A DNA stretch of 11,926 nucleotides from Methylococcaceae bacterium (GCA_030618325.1 JAUXDP010000075.1:1-11926), one strand, 5' to 3'. Shown: positions 1 through 5,951, counted from the stretch's first letter. Made by a program: numbers and translations. The notes: generated by a model not told the origin, from the letters alone.

Positions 1-602
1 CGGTCAAAATCAGGTTCTGCGGTAAGTTCTTGGAGACGATTACTTATTTTAGTGCGTAAATTTTTTAATACTTCAGGTATTCTTGTTCTAGCAGTTTCTA
101 CATAAGACTGCATTTTTAGACAACGCTCTTCGAGTAACCCTGCTAATTGTTGACCCTCACGTTCACGGACGATTATCATTTCTGTCAGCGTTTGCTCAAC
201 CAGTTCAATGATTGTGGTTTTAAGGGTTTCTTTATTGATTTCTTGTTCTTGCAAGATACCTGGGTAATTTAGTATTTCCAGGGCTGAGAGAGGCTGAGAA
301 TTATCCATCTGTGCCGCTATTTTTTGAGTTGCCTCAAGTAAATGTTTCACTGCTGCCATATTAAGTGTGAGGGAGGACTCATTATTTGATGATTTTTGGT
401 AGGCCAAAGCACATTCAATTTTTCCTCGTTTAATTTTTTTACTGATGGCAGATCGTAAGTCAGCTTCTATAAATCTAAGCTTTTCCGGCAATTTCATCGT
501 GATGTCACAGTAACGGTGATTAACTGAACGTAATTCGCAATTTATAGCGAGAGAATCGCGAACAGTGTTATTGGCGGCAAAAGCGGTCATACTTTTTATC
601 AT
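1..602 (-). CDS. yicC: YicC family endoribonuclease, N-terminal part (3' end outside window)
   Basis: Reading the minus strand from ATG at 602-600 gives an uninterrupted frame of 200 codons that runs off the left edge; the family is usually about 290 residues, so roughly two thirds are visible. The protein begins MIKSMTAFA and continues with ELRSVNHRY (about residues 23-31), KLPEKLRFIEADLR (37-50) and RGKIECAL (59-66), which are the conserved blocks of the YicC N-terminal domain. A glutamate- and arginine-rich helical stretch, EREGQQLAGLLEERC, follows near residues 147-161. E. coli YicC has been linked to RNA degradation as an endoribonuclease; that role is from the family. An AGGTG Shine-Dalgarno at 607-611 (minus strand) supports the start. 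It is divergent from the kinase with only 46 bp between start codons. In E. coli yicC is divergent from rph, so synteny supports the call. Confidence 0.93.
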   Translation of the reverse strand, partial: MIKSMTAFAANNTVRDSLAINCELRSVNHRYCDITMKLPEKLRFIEADLRSAISKKIKRGKIECALAYQKSSNNESSLTLNMAAVKHLLEATQKIAAQMDNSQPLSALEILNYPGILQEQEINKETLKTTIIELVEQTLTEMIIVREREGQQLAGLLEERCLKMQSYVETARTRIPEVLKNLRTKISNRLQELTAEPDFD

Positions 603-611
603 TTTTTCACC

Positions 612-617
612 TATACT
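612..617 (+). promoter_or_regulatory. Possible -10 box for the kinase gene
   Basis: TATACT lies in the 46-bp space between the yicC and kinase starts. No good -35 hexamer is visible 16-18 bases upstream, so this rests on the -10 alone. It overlaps the region of the yicC ribosome binding site on the other strand. Confidence 0.25.
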
Positions 618-648
618 TGAGGAATTACCTATTGCAGAATCTAAACGA

Positions 649-1545
649 ATGGCCGAATATTACGACCCGGAAACCTATCCAAAAGAATGGAATTATCTCC
701 AGCCGGGTACCATTATAGATCAGTACGTCGTAGAGCGTGAATTAGCGCATGGTGGATTTAGTTCGGTCTATTTGGCTCGGCAACGGGAAGACCACGTGCA
801 AGTGGCCATCAAAGAATACTTGCCCAGAAAACTGGCTCATCGAACTTGGAACAACAAAGTGGTGGCCAACGATGAAGAAAGTTTACGCCTGTTCAAATGT
901 GGCCGTAAATTGTTTTTAGATGAGGCGCGGGTGCTTGCAGAACTCAAACATCCCAATATTGTCGAGGTTGTGAGCTTTTTTAACGCCAATTCAACTGTTT
1001 ATATGGTGATGACGTACGATTATGGCATCACGTTGGACAAATTAATAAAAAATAAGACTTTAAAGATTGATGCAGAATTACTGGCAACAATATTTAATGC
1101 TTTACTGGATGGGGTAGAGTTGATTCACCAATATAATTTGGTTCACCTGGATATCAAGCCAGCAAATATTTTAATTCGTCCCGATCATAACCCACTTTTA
1201 CTTGATTTTGGAGCAGTTCAATCTTATCCAAGAAATGAAGAAAGGCAACGTAGTAAAGTGATGACTAAAGGATTTTCACCGATTGAACAGTGTGAAAGTA
1301 AAGGTGCCTTAGGTCCTTGGACAGATATTTATGCAGTGGGTGCAAGTATTCGGAGCTGTCTGGATCGTAAAGCGCCAATTCCTGCGGATCAAAGGGTAAA
1401 AAAGGATAACCTGATACCGGCAACAAAAGTGCACAAAAAAAAATTCCCTGAACATTTTTTACAAGCGATAGATTGGGCCATGTCGATTGAACCAGGAAAT
1501 CGCCCCCAGTCAGTACAAGAATTTAAACAGGCATTGCAAGTTTAG
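649..1545 (+). CDS. Cytoplasmic serine/threonine protein kinase, non-RD type
   Basis: This is a 298-residue Hanks-type kinase with no membrane segment or extra sensor domain. In order it shows a relaxed glycine loop AHGGFSSVY (33-41), the ATP-anchoring lysine in VAIKEYLP (K55), a helix-C glutamate in DEARVLAEL (E92), the catalytic loop HLDIKPAN (166-173, with D168 and N173), DFG (186-188), an activation segment ending TKGFSPIEQ (206-214, in place of APE) and PWTDIYAVGA (D226). The usual HRD arginine is leucine, so this is a non-RD kinase, probably not controlled by ordinary activation-loop phosphorylation. All catalytic residues are present, so activity is expected; the substrate is unknown. 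The start at 649 begins MAEYYDPE. The frame is open upstream to GTG 565, but that region belongs to yicC on the other strand. A GAGG at 619-622 sits 26 bases upstream of 649 and would better suit a rare ATT start at 631, so the exact start is uncertain. Confidence 0.9.
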   Translation: MAEYYDPETYPKEWNYLQPGTIIDQYVVERELAHGGFSSVYLARQREDHVQVAIKEYLPRKLAHRTWNNKVVANDEESLRLFKCGRKLFLDEARVLAELKHPNIVEVVSFFNANSTVYMVMTYDYGITLDKLIKNKTLKIDAELLATIFNALLDGVELIHQYNLVHLDIKPANILIRPDHNPLLLDFGAVQSYPRNEERQRSKVMTKGFSPIEQCESKGALGPWTDIYAVGASIRSCLDRKAPIPADQRVKKDNLIPATKVHKKKFPEHFLQAIDWAMSIEPGNRPQSVQEFKQALQV

Positions 1546-1573
1546 AAAAAGCGGCAGATAATATTTTTTTTCC

Positions 1574-1672
1574 TTGTGGGAGCGGCTTTAGCCGCGATGT
1601 CAGCCTATATGCTATAAAACCCACATCCAAGACCGTGCGAAGTTTTTGTCGCGGCTAAAGCCGCTCCCACAA
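1574..1672. repeat. REPIN: inverted pair of REP sequences
   Basis: Two perfect 24-bp inverted copies (1574-1597 and 1649-1672) are separated by 51 bp. Each arm contains GTGGGAGCGGCTTTAGCCGC and is itself a small hairpin (GCGGC, loop TTTA, GCCGC). This matches the GTGGGAGCGG class of REP elements common in Pseudomonas and other gammaproteobacteria, which are mobilised by RAYT transposases. It lies in the gap between the kinase and rph and could also act as a transcription barrier or stabilise a 3' end, which is inference. Confidence 0.88.
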
Positions 1673-1741
1673 AAGTATCAAAACAAATTTCTCAAGATTA
1701 CATGTTCTTAAAGTTTAGCCAGGAGCGTCAAATGTTTCAGG

Positions 1742-1747
1742 TATACT
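1742..1747 (+). promoter_or_regulatory. Possible -10 box for rph
   Basis: TATACT lies 32 bases before the rph start, which would give a leader of about 25 nt. No convincing -35 hexamer is found 16-18 bases upstream. Its position between the REPIN and rph is right for the promoter of the rph-rdgB-lipoprotein group. Confidence 0.35.
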
Positions 1748-1779
1748 GTGCTGTTTTAATAATTCAGTGAGATACACCT

Positions 1780-2499
1780 ATGAGACCCAGTGGACGTAGT
1801 CCAGACCAGCTTAGAGAAATAAATTTCACCTGCAATTATACCCGCCATGCTGAAGGCTCGGTGCTAGTCGAATTTGGTGATACGCGAGTGCTTTGCACAG
1901 CAAGCGTAGACAATAAAGTCCCTAGATTTCTTAAGGGCAAAGGGGAAGGCTGGATAACCGCTGAATATGGTATGTTGCCACGTTCGACCCATTCAAGAAT
2001 GGGTAGAGAAGCAAGCAGAGGCAAGCAAGGTGGGCGAACCTTGGAAATTCAACGTTTAATCGGTAGGTCGTTAAGAGCGGCCGTTGATTTAGAAGCGCTA
2101 GGGGAAAATACCATTACGCTGGATTGTGATGTTTTGCAAGCCGACGGTGGGACGCGAACTGCTTCTATTACCGGTGGTTTTGTTGCACTTTCAATAGCCG
2201 TGGAAAAAATGTTGAAAGATGGAGTAATTAAGAAAAATCCTATACATGGTCAGATAGCGTCTGTTTCCGTTGGAATCTATCAAGGAGTCCCGGTGTTAGA
2301 TCTCGATTATCCAGAAGACAGTTCAGCTGAAACTGATATGAATGTGGTCATGAATGAGGCGGGCGCGTTTATTGAAATTCAGGGCACTGCGGAAGGGCAT
2401 GCATTCAGGCAGGATGAGTTGAATGCGATGCTAGAGTTAGCTGGTTCAGGCATCGAATCGCTATTGAAAAAACAGCAAGAAGCTTTAAATTCACGCTAA
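1780..2499 (+). CDS. rph: Ribonuclease PH
   Basis: This is a full-length RNase PH of 239 residues, a phosphorolytic 3'-5' exonuclease that trims nucleotides after the CCA end of tRNA precursors and releases nucleoside diphosphates. It opens with the hallmark MRPSGRSPDQLREI. Further family blocks are EFGDTRVLCTASV (31-43), GMLPRSTHSR (64-73), GKQGGRTLEIQRLIGRSLRA (81-100) and DCDVLQADGGTRTASITGG (115-133). The phosphate-site arginines R86 and R126 are present, as are the metal-site aspartates D180 and D186 in DLDYPEDSSAETDMN. The ribosome binding site is weak (GTGAGA), but the N-terminus matches the family exactly, so the start is secure. The gene is followed after 9 bp by rdgB, a common pairing, and is intact, unlike the frameshifted rph of E. 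coli K-12. Confidence 0.98.
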   Translation: MRPSGRSPDQLREINFTCNYTRHAEGSVLVEFGDTRVLCTASVDNKVPRFLKGKGEGWITAEYGMLPRSTHSRMGREASRGKQGGRTLEIQRLIGRSLRAAVDLEALGENTITLDCDVLQADGGTRTASITGGFVALSIAVEKMLKDGVIKKNPIHGQIASVSVGIYQGVPVLDLDYPEDSSAETDMNVVMNEAGAFIEIQGTAEGHAFRQDELNAMLELAGSGIESLLKKQQEALNSR

Positions 2500-2508
2500 G
2501 ACTTCCTA

Positions 2509-3126
2509 ATGACCATCAGAGATGCCCAACAGATTGTGTTGGCCAGCGGCAACCCTGGAAAAATCAGAGAAATACAGGCAATCTTAAAGAATCAGACTAT
2601 TATTGCTCAATCCCAATTCAACGTTCCCGAAGCGGAAGAAACGGGCACGACCTTTGTTGAAAATGCCATTATCAAAGCTCGAAATGCGGCAGAGTTTTGT
2701 AAAATGCCAGCTATTGCGGACGACTCGGGGATAGTTGTTGATGCATTGGGCGGTGCGCCCGGCGTGATTTCAGCACGCTACGCAGGTGTCGGTGCTAGTG
2801 ATTCGGAAAACCTTGAGAAGTTATTAAATGATTTGCAAAATGTGCCCGAAGAGCAAAAAACTGCCCGATTTATATGTGTGATGGTATTTTTACAGCATGC
2901 GAATGATCCCTTTCCCATTATTGCTCAAGGAGTATGGGAAGGCCAGATTTTGCCAGCACCCGTTGGAGAAAATGGCTTCGGTTATGATCCGGTGTTTTTT
3001 GTTCCTGGGTATAATTGTGCTTCAGCACAATTATCACCTGAAGTGAAAAATAGCATCAGCCATCGTGGCAAAGCGTTGAAGCAATTAACTGCCCTGATGG
3101 AAAATATTTTCAAAACAGCTATTTAA
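2509..3126 (+). CDS. rdgB: RdgB/HAM1 family non-canonical purine NTP pyrophosphatase
   Basis: This 205-residue enzyme hydrolyses ITP, dITP and XTP to the monophosphate and pyrophosphate, keeping deaminated purines out of DNA and RNA. The substrate-binding start VLASGNPGKIREI (10-22) is the family signature. The catalytic acid block is AIADDSGIVVDALGGAPG (68-85, with D71/D72), followed by SARYAG (88-93). The base-recognition loop GENGFGYDPVF (153-163) and the C-terminal SHRGKAL (184-190) are intact. Length is close to E. coli RdgB. It starts 9 bp after rph and is followed 14 bp later by the META lipoprotein gene, so it is probably cotranscribed with both. The Shine-Dalgarno is poor, which suggests coupling to translation of rph. 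Confidence 0.97.
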   Translation: MTIRDAQQIVLASGNPGKIREIQAILKNQTIIAQSQFNVPEAEETGTTFVENAIIKARNAAEFCKMPAIADDSGIVVDALGGAPGVISARYAGVGASDSENLEKLLNDLQNVPEEQKTARFICVMVFLQHANDPFPIIAQGVWEGQILPAPVGENGFGYDPVFFVPGYNCASAQLSPEVKNSISHRGKALKQLTALMENIFKTAI

Positions 3127-3140
3127 GGGGCAAGTTCAGG

Positions 3141-3632
3141 GTGAAACAGTATAAAAAAAATATTCTGTTTGTTTTCAGTTTTATCCTGCTTATGTCGGTC
3201 ACTGGGTGTGCCATAGAATCAGAATTTGACAGAAAAATTATTCCCCCAGCAAATATTAAGCAAGATACTTCTGGTGTTTTGCTAGAAGTACAATGGCAAC
3301 TGGAGGCTTTTAAATACCAGGGTGACTGGGTTAGTAATTTTGAAACTGAACGGATTAGCATTATTTTTAAACGCGGCACTCAGGTGAATGGTTTTTCGGG
3401 GTGCAATATTTTTTCTGCCGAATATGAAAAAACCGGTAACTTGCTCAGCGTATCATCCGTCTTAACGACTCGAAAAATGTGCCAATCTCGGAGTGATATT
3501 GTTATGCAAACGGAAGCAAACTTTCTTGCCAATATAAAAAAAGTGGCTACTTATACGGTTAGCCATGAATCACTGATTTTATTCAACGAGCTAGGAAAAC
3601 GAATTCTGGTTTTTAAAAGAAAGGAAAAATAA
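3141..3632 (+). CDS. META/HslJ-domain lipoprotein
   Basis: The 163-residue product has a lipoprotein signal peptide: a basic start MKQYKKN, a hydrophobic core to about residue 19, and the lipobox VTGC with C23 as the lipidated cysteine. Position +2 is alanine, not aspartate, so outer-membrane sorting is expected. The rest matches the META domain of HslJ: WQLEAF (52-57), the central QVNGFSGCNIFSAEYE (81-96), a T-R-x-x-C motif (TRKMC, 110-114), TEANFLANIKKVATY (124-138) and a closing SLILFNELGKRILVF. META domains occur in HslJ, linked to novobiocin resistance in E. coli, and in Leishmania META proteins; their biochemical role is poorly known. The GTG start is supported by AAGGGG at 3125-3130, although this sits 10 bases upstream. 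The next lipoprotein gene starts one base after its stop. Confidence 0.85.
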   Translation: MKQYKKNILFVFSFILLMSVTGCAIESEFDRKIIPPANIKQDTSGVLLEVQWQLEAFKYQGDWVSNFETERISIIFKRGTQVNGFSGCNIFSAEYEKTGNLLSVSSVLTTRKMCQSRSDIVMQTEANFLANIKKVATYTVSHESLILFNELGKRILVFKRKEK

Positions 3633-3633
3633 T

Positions 3634-4920
3634 ATGATGGCGCCAGATTTGGGAAAAGCATTGAATTTTTTATTGATTTTATTAAACCTTATTGTCTTGT
3701 CAGGTTGTGCAGGTTTTGGTAAAGGAGTAGCTGAAGCTGTTTTAGAAAAGACAGAAGCTGATGATGTGCGAATTTGTGAAGTCCGGGGTAAAGCTTTTAC
3801 GGGTATAGAGCATGCCTTGGATAGTTCTGAAGGTGAGACTAAGATCTTAATGGTTCATGGTGTTGGCGACCATACGCCAGGATATGCTACCGAATTTTTG
3901 GAAAAGCTTGGGCAGGAATTAGGGCTTACGGTTCAGGCCAAAAAGCATAAAGAAATAGGGTTAACTAATCCATTAGATTTAAGTAAAAATCTGGGTAATT
4001 TACGTGTCAGTCGCCTATTGAATAAACAGCGAACCAAAGAATTGTTATTTTATGAATTGACCTGGTCTGAAATTACTAAAGCTGAAAAGGCATTACTGGC
4101 TTTTGATAATTCTGGTGAGGCATCCTTCAGAAGGACAGAAATCAATGATTTGATGAAGAAATTTGCTAATGATACCGGGCCAGATCCGATTATTTATCTA
4201 GGGAAGAGCCGTAAGGATATTCTGACTGCTTTCGCCCAATCATTTTGTTGGATGACAAGAGGGGATTGGAGTGGGCTTCCAGATGAAGGTCGGCATGCTT
4301 GCTCATCAGCCGTTGAAACATCACCTGGGCAGATAATTTTTGACAATTATGTTTTAGTTTCACACAGTCTGGGCAGTAGGATTGTAATTGACGGTATGGA
4401 ATTTATAGCCTCTTGGCTTAAAGAGCAAAGTGGTAAACAGATGCAGGAGCTTTCTAAAAAACAGCAGGTTAGTAATGCTTTGAGAGAGCAACATATACCT
4501 GTTTATATGTTATCCAACCAACTGCCTATGTTGCAATTAGGTCGTGAGCTCCCAAAATTTGTGGGGCAAAAGAAAGAATTTTGTGAGCCCGATGGGAAAT
4601 ACTATTCCCAGCGTATGCTGAGCAAAACTTCGATTATTGCATTTAGCGACCCTAATGACTTGCTGAGTTATTCTATTCCTCCAGGTTTTGAAGACAAATA
4701 TCTGGATTCCAGTCTTTGTATTGATGTAACCAATATAATTATCAATGTCGCAGCTATTGTTGATGTTTTTGGTCTTGGCAAAGTCGCTAATCCATTAGAT
4801 GCCCATATCGGATATGACACCGATGATCGCGTAGTGGCATTAATAGCAAAAGGTATTGGTAATCATATGACTGCGCCACTGATAAAAGAGCGTTGTAAGT
4901 GGACAGAATTGGTTGATTGA
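3634..4920 (+). CDS. Predicted serine-hydrolase lipoprotein (alpha/beta-hydrolase-like), function unknown
   Basis: I do not recognise a named family. The 428-residue product begins with a hydrophobic segment (9-24) ending in the lipobox LSGC (C25), so it should be membrane-anchored outside the cytoplasm. Several elements fit an alpha/beta-hydrolase fold. ILMVHGVGDHTPGY (71-84) looks like the first core strand with an HG oxyanion loop. YVLVSHSLGSRIVIDGM (239-255) looks like the nucleophile elbow with S245. FSDPNDLLSY (337-346) offers an acid, D339 or D342. PLDAHIGY (387-394) offers the histidine H391. The elbow is SHSLG, so the usual first glycine of GxSxG is serine. A polar, helix-prone insertion (about 144-235) may form a lid. 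Substrate could be an ester, lipid or peptide; this is open. AAGGA at 3621-3625 lies 8 bases before the ATG, and a second ATG follows directly. Only one base separates it from the META lipoprotein gene. Confidence 0.75.
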   Translation: MMAPDLGKALNFLLILLNLIVLSGCAGFGKGVAEAVLEKTEADDVRICEVRGKAFTGIEHALDSSEGETKILMVHGVGDHTPGYATEFLEKLGQELGLTVQAKKHKEIGLTNPLDLSKNLGNLRVSRLLNKQRTKELLFYELTWSEITKAEKALLAFDNSGEASFRRTEINDLMKKFANDTGPDPIIYLGKSRKDILTAFAQSFCWMTRGDWSGLPDEGRHACSSAVETSPGQIIFDNYVLVSHSLGSRIVIDGMEFIASWLKEQSGKQMQELSKKQQVSNALREQHIPVYMLSNQLPMLQLGRELPKFVGQKKEFCEPDGKYYSQRMLSKTSIIAFSDPNDLLSYSIPPGFEDKYLDSSLCIDVTNIIINVAAIVDVFGLGKVANPLDAHIGYDTDDRVVALIAKGIGNHMTAPLIKERCKWTELVD

Positions 4921-5010
4921 TTCTGGGGGAGGTACCCTAAAGTACGCTGAGATTGTTCGAAAACGCGCTGATGACGGGCTTGAAACAGCCGTAAACCGGG
5001 TGCTTTCTTG

Positions 5011-5094
5011 ATGGTTTTGGATCAAATTTCAATGGTGATAGTTGCCCCAGTTATGATTGTGATCGCCCGCCATATTTTAAAAGTTTCACATTAA
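5011..5094 (+). CDS. Candidate 27-residue hydrophobic peptide, Fst/Ldr toxin-like
   Basis: An ATG-initiated frame of 27 codons ends at TAA 5092-5094. The product has a short polar start with D4 and Q5, then MVIVAPVMIVIARHIL (8-23), then a basic tail KVSH. A single membrane segment with an xAPxxxxI core and a basic end is the pattern of Fst/Ldr type I toxins, for example IAPIFVGLVL in Fst. The Shine-Dalgarno is weak (GGG at 4998-5000, 10 bases away), which is also usual for type I toxins. No antisense antitoxin is proven. With so short an ORF, chance is a real alternative. Confidence 0.28.
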   Translation: MVLDQISMVIVAPVMIVIARHILKVSH

Positions 5095-5120
5095 CAGTTC
5101 TTTGCCTTTTCTCCTATAGT
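5091..5120 (+). promoter_or_regulatory. Sigma70-like promoter TTAACA-N18-TATAGT
   Basis: The -35 TTAACA (5091-5096, one mismatch) and -10 TATAGT (5115-5120) are separated by 18 bp. Transcription would start near 5127, about 355 bp before mraZ. It would therefore produce either a long mraZ leader or a small RNA ending at the hairpins downstream. The -10 lies in TCCTATAGT, a string also found at the proximal mraZ promoter. Confidence 0.5.
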
Positions 5121-5244
5121 TTGGAAGCGGCCTATTTAATCCATGAAAATCAATCTCTTGCAGATATAATTTGCCCCCGGCAGATTGTGTGGACAAGTTT
5201 CCGCCAAGTTTGCGTCTATTTTAAGATAAATGTTCTTTGTGCTG

Positions 5245-5262
5245 AGGCTTTAGCCTTCTTTC
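5245..5262 (+). terminator. Small hairpin with pyrimidine tail, possible weak terminator
   Basis: AGGCT (5245-5249) and AGCCT (5252-5256) form a 5-bp stem with a TT loop, followed by TCTTTC. The tail is not a pure T run, so termination would be weak at best. Confidence 0.25.
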
Positions 5263-5300
5263 TCTAGTCAGATTTCACATCAATTAAAGTGATTAACTTT

Positions 5301-5333
5301 CTGAAAAAAAGCATGTTTTTTTATGCTTTTCAG
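5301..5333. terminator. AT-rich inverted repeat, possible bidirectional terminator
   Basis: CTGAAAA...GCAT (5301-5314) pairs with ATGCTTTTCAG (5323-5333) around a T-rich loop, with three extra A residues on the left side. A smaller stem, AAAGT/ACTTT (5286-5300), adjoins it. It could end a transcript from the distal promoter, but the stem is mostly A-T and GC-poor for a strong intrinsic terminator. Confidence 0.35.
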
Positions 5334-5394
5334 ATGGGTCTTAAGTTGTGCGTAAGTTATTGTCCAAAAAGAAAAACTTTTAAGTCAAATACGC

Positions 5395-5423
5395 TTGACT
5401 AAGTCAAATTAGAGTCCTATAGT
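5395..5423 (+). promoter_or_regulatory. Main sigma70 promoter of mraZ and the dcw operon
   Basis: TTGACT (5395-5400), a 17-bp spacer and TATAGT (5418-5423) match the consensus closely. The expected start is near 5430, giving a leader of about 54 nt before the mraZ TTG. The -35 box is embedded in the palindrome TTGACT-A-AGTCAA (5395-5407), and the 10-mer TAAGTCAAAT occurs at 5381-5390 and again at 5400-5409, so a repressor or activator site here is plausible. Confidence 0.75.
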
Positions 5424-5428
5424 GCCGT

Positions 5429-5458
5429 CAAGTGGTAAAAAAGGGTGAAAAATGTTTT
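5429..5458 (+). promoter_or_regulatory. Candidate MraZ operator: three 10-bp direct repeats
   Basis: CAAGTGG (5429-5435), AAAAGGG (5439-5445) and AAAATGT (5449-5455) recur with an exact 10-bp period. They resemble the AAAGTGGNNN repeats of mollicute MraZ boxes and the TGGGN repeats described for E. coli MraZ. They start at the expected transcription start of mraZ, suitable for autorepression. A further phased pair, AGGGT (5464-5468) and GGGGT (5474-5478), covers the ribosome binding site. Confidence 0.55.
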
Positions 5459-5481
5459 TTTATAGGGTTTTTTGGGGTTAG
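5452..5481 (+). other. Possible 9-codon leader ORF before mraZ
   Basis: ATG at 5452 is preceded by AAAGGG with 6 bases of spacing and opens a frame encoding MFFYRVFWG that stops at TAG 5479-5481, two bases before the mraZ TTG. Five of nine residues are aromatic. Translation could feed reinitiation at mraZ; this is inference from spacing only. Confidence 0.2.
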
Positions 5482-5483
5482 CT

Positions 5484-5951
5484 TTGTTACGCGGCACCAG
5501 TTCTATCAATTTAGACGCTAAAGGAAGGCTTGCAGTTCCGACTCGTTATCGAACGGAATTGCAGGAATCTTGTGATAGCCAGATGGTCGTTACGGTCGCA
5601 GTTGACGAGGGATTCGTTGGTCTGTCCGGTTGTTTATGGTTATATCCTGTCCATGAATGGGAAAAACTTGAAGAAAAAATAGTCGATCTACCCTCAACGA
5701 ATAAGGCAGCAGGAAAAATGAGGCGTTTTTTAATAGGAAACGCCAATGAGTGTGAGATGGATGGCCAGGGGCGGTTGTTATTGCCGGAAAAACTAAGGCA
5801 GCTGGCTAAGCTGGAAAAGCATGTGGTGTTATCAGGGCAATTGAATAAATTCGAGATATGGAATGAAGATGCCTGGAATGCTCTCCAGGGCGGAATGATG
5901 GCTGGAGAGGATATGGATGGAGTGGAAGCGCTGAGTCATATTTCATTCTAG
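5484..5951 (+). CDS. mraZ: Transcriptional regulator MraZ (TTG start)
   Basis: This is a 155-residue DNA-binding protein with two SpoVT/AbrB-like half domains that forms ring oligomers and regulates the dcw cluster, including its own gene. The two DxxxR signatures are DAKGR (11-15) and DGQGR (93-97). Other matches are LAVPTRYR (16-23), LWLYPVHEWE (51-60), RRFLIGNANECEMD (80-93) and LSGQLNKFEIW (116-126). I place the start at TTG 5484, giving MLRGTSSINLDAKGR, which aligns with the usual MFRG start. GGGG at 5474-5477 then lies 6 bases upstream. An in-frame TTG at 5472 would add four unsupported residues. The weak start codon, the repeats across the ribosome binding site and the short ORF upstream suggest low, regulated translation. 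GGAGG for rsmH overlaps its stop codon. Confidence 0.95.
   Translation: MLRGTSSINLDAKGRLAVPTRYRTELQESCDSQMVVTVAVDEGFVGLSGCLWLYPVHEWEKLEEKIVDLPSTNKAAGKMRRFLIGNANECEMDGQGRLLLPEKLRQLAKLEKHVVLSGQLNKFEIWNEDAWNALQGGMMAGEDMDGVEALSHISF

Larger units (their letters stand above)
4921..5483. other. Largest gap: region between the hydrolase gene and mraZ
   Basis: This stretch has no conserved large gene. I see a short hydrophobic ORF (5011-5094), two sigma70-like promoters, two hairpins (5245-5256 and 5301-5333) and the mraZ control region. The first 90 bases contain a coding-looking but short frame with no recognisable identity. I searched for RNase P RNA, which lies upstream of mraZ in some gammaproteobacteria, and found none of its conserved sequences. 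No clear intrinsic terminator follows the hydrolase gene. Confidence 0.6.

Noticed and set aside
565..648. Longer kinase start at GTG 565 giving a hydrophobic N-terminus that looks like a signal or membrane segment
   Set aside because: The hydrophobic residues come from reading the yicC 5' coding region antisense; conserved kinase sequence begins after 649.
4921..5010. TPP-riboswitch-like string (GGGGGA..., GCTGAGA, then CTGAT)
   Set aside because: The pairing partner ACCC after CTGAGA and the conserved 3' half with GAACCTGAT and GGGA are missing, and no thiamine gene is near.
4892..5010. Coding-looking frame ending in ...ADDGLETAVNRVLS, considered as a transposase or gene remnant
   Set aside because: Only about 40 codons between stops, no start with ribosome binding site, and no family I can name.
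4921..5471. RNase P RNA upstream of mraZ
   Set aside because: None of the conserved RNase P segments such as GAGGAAAGTCC is present on either strand.
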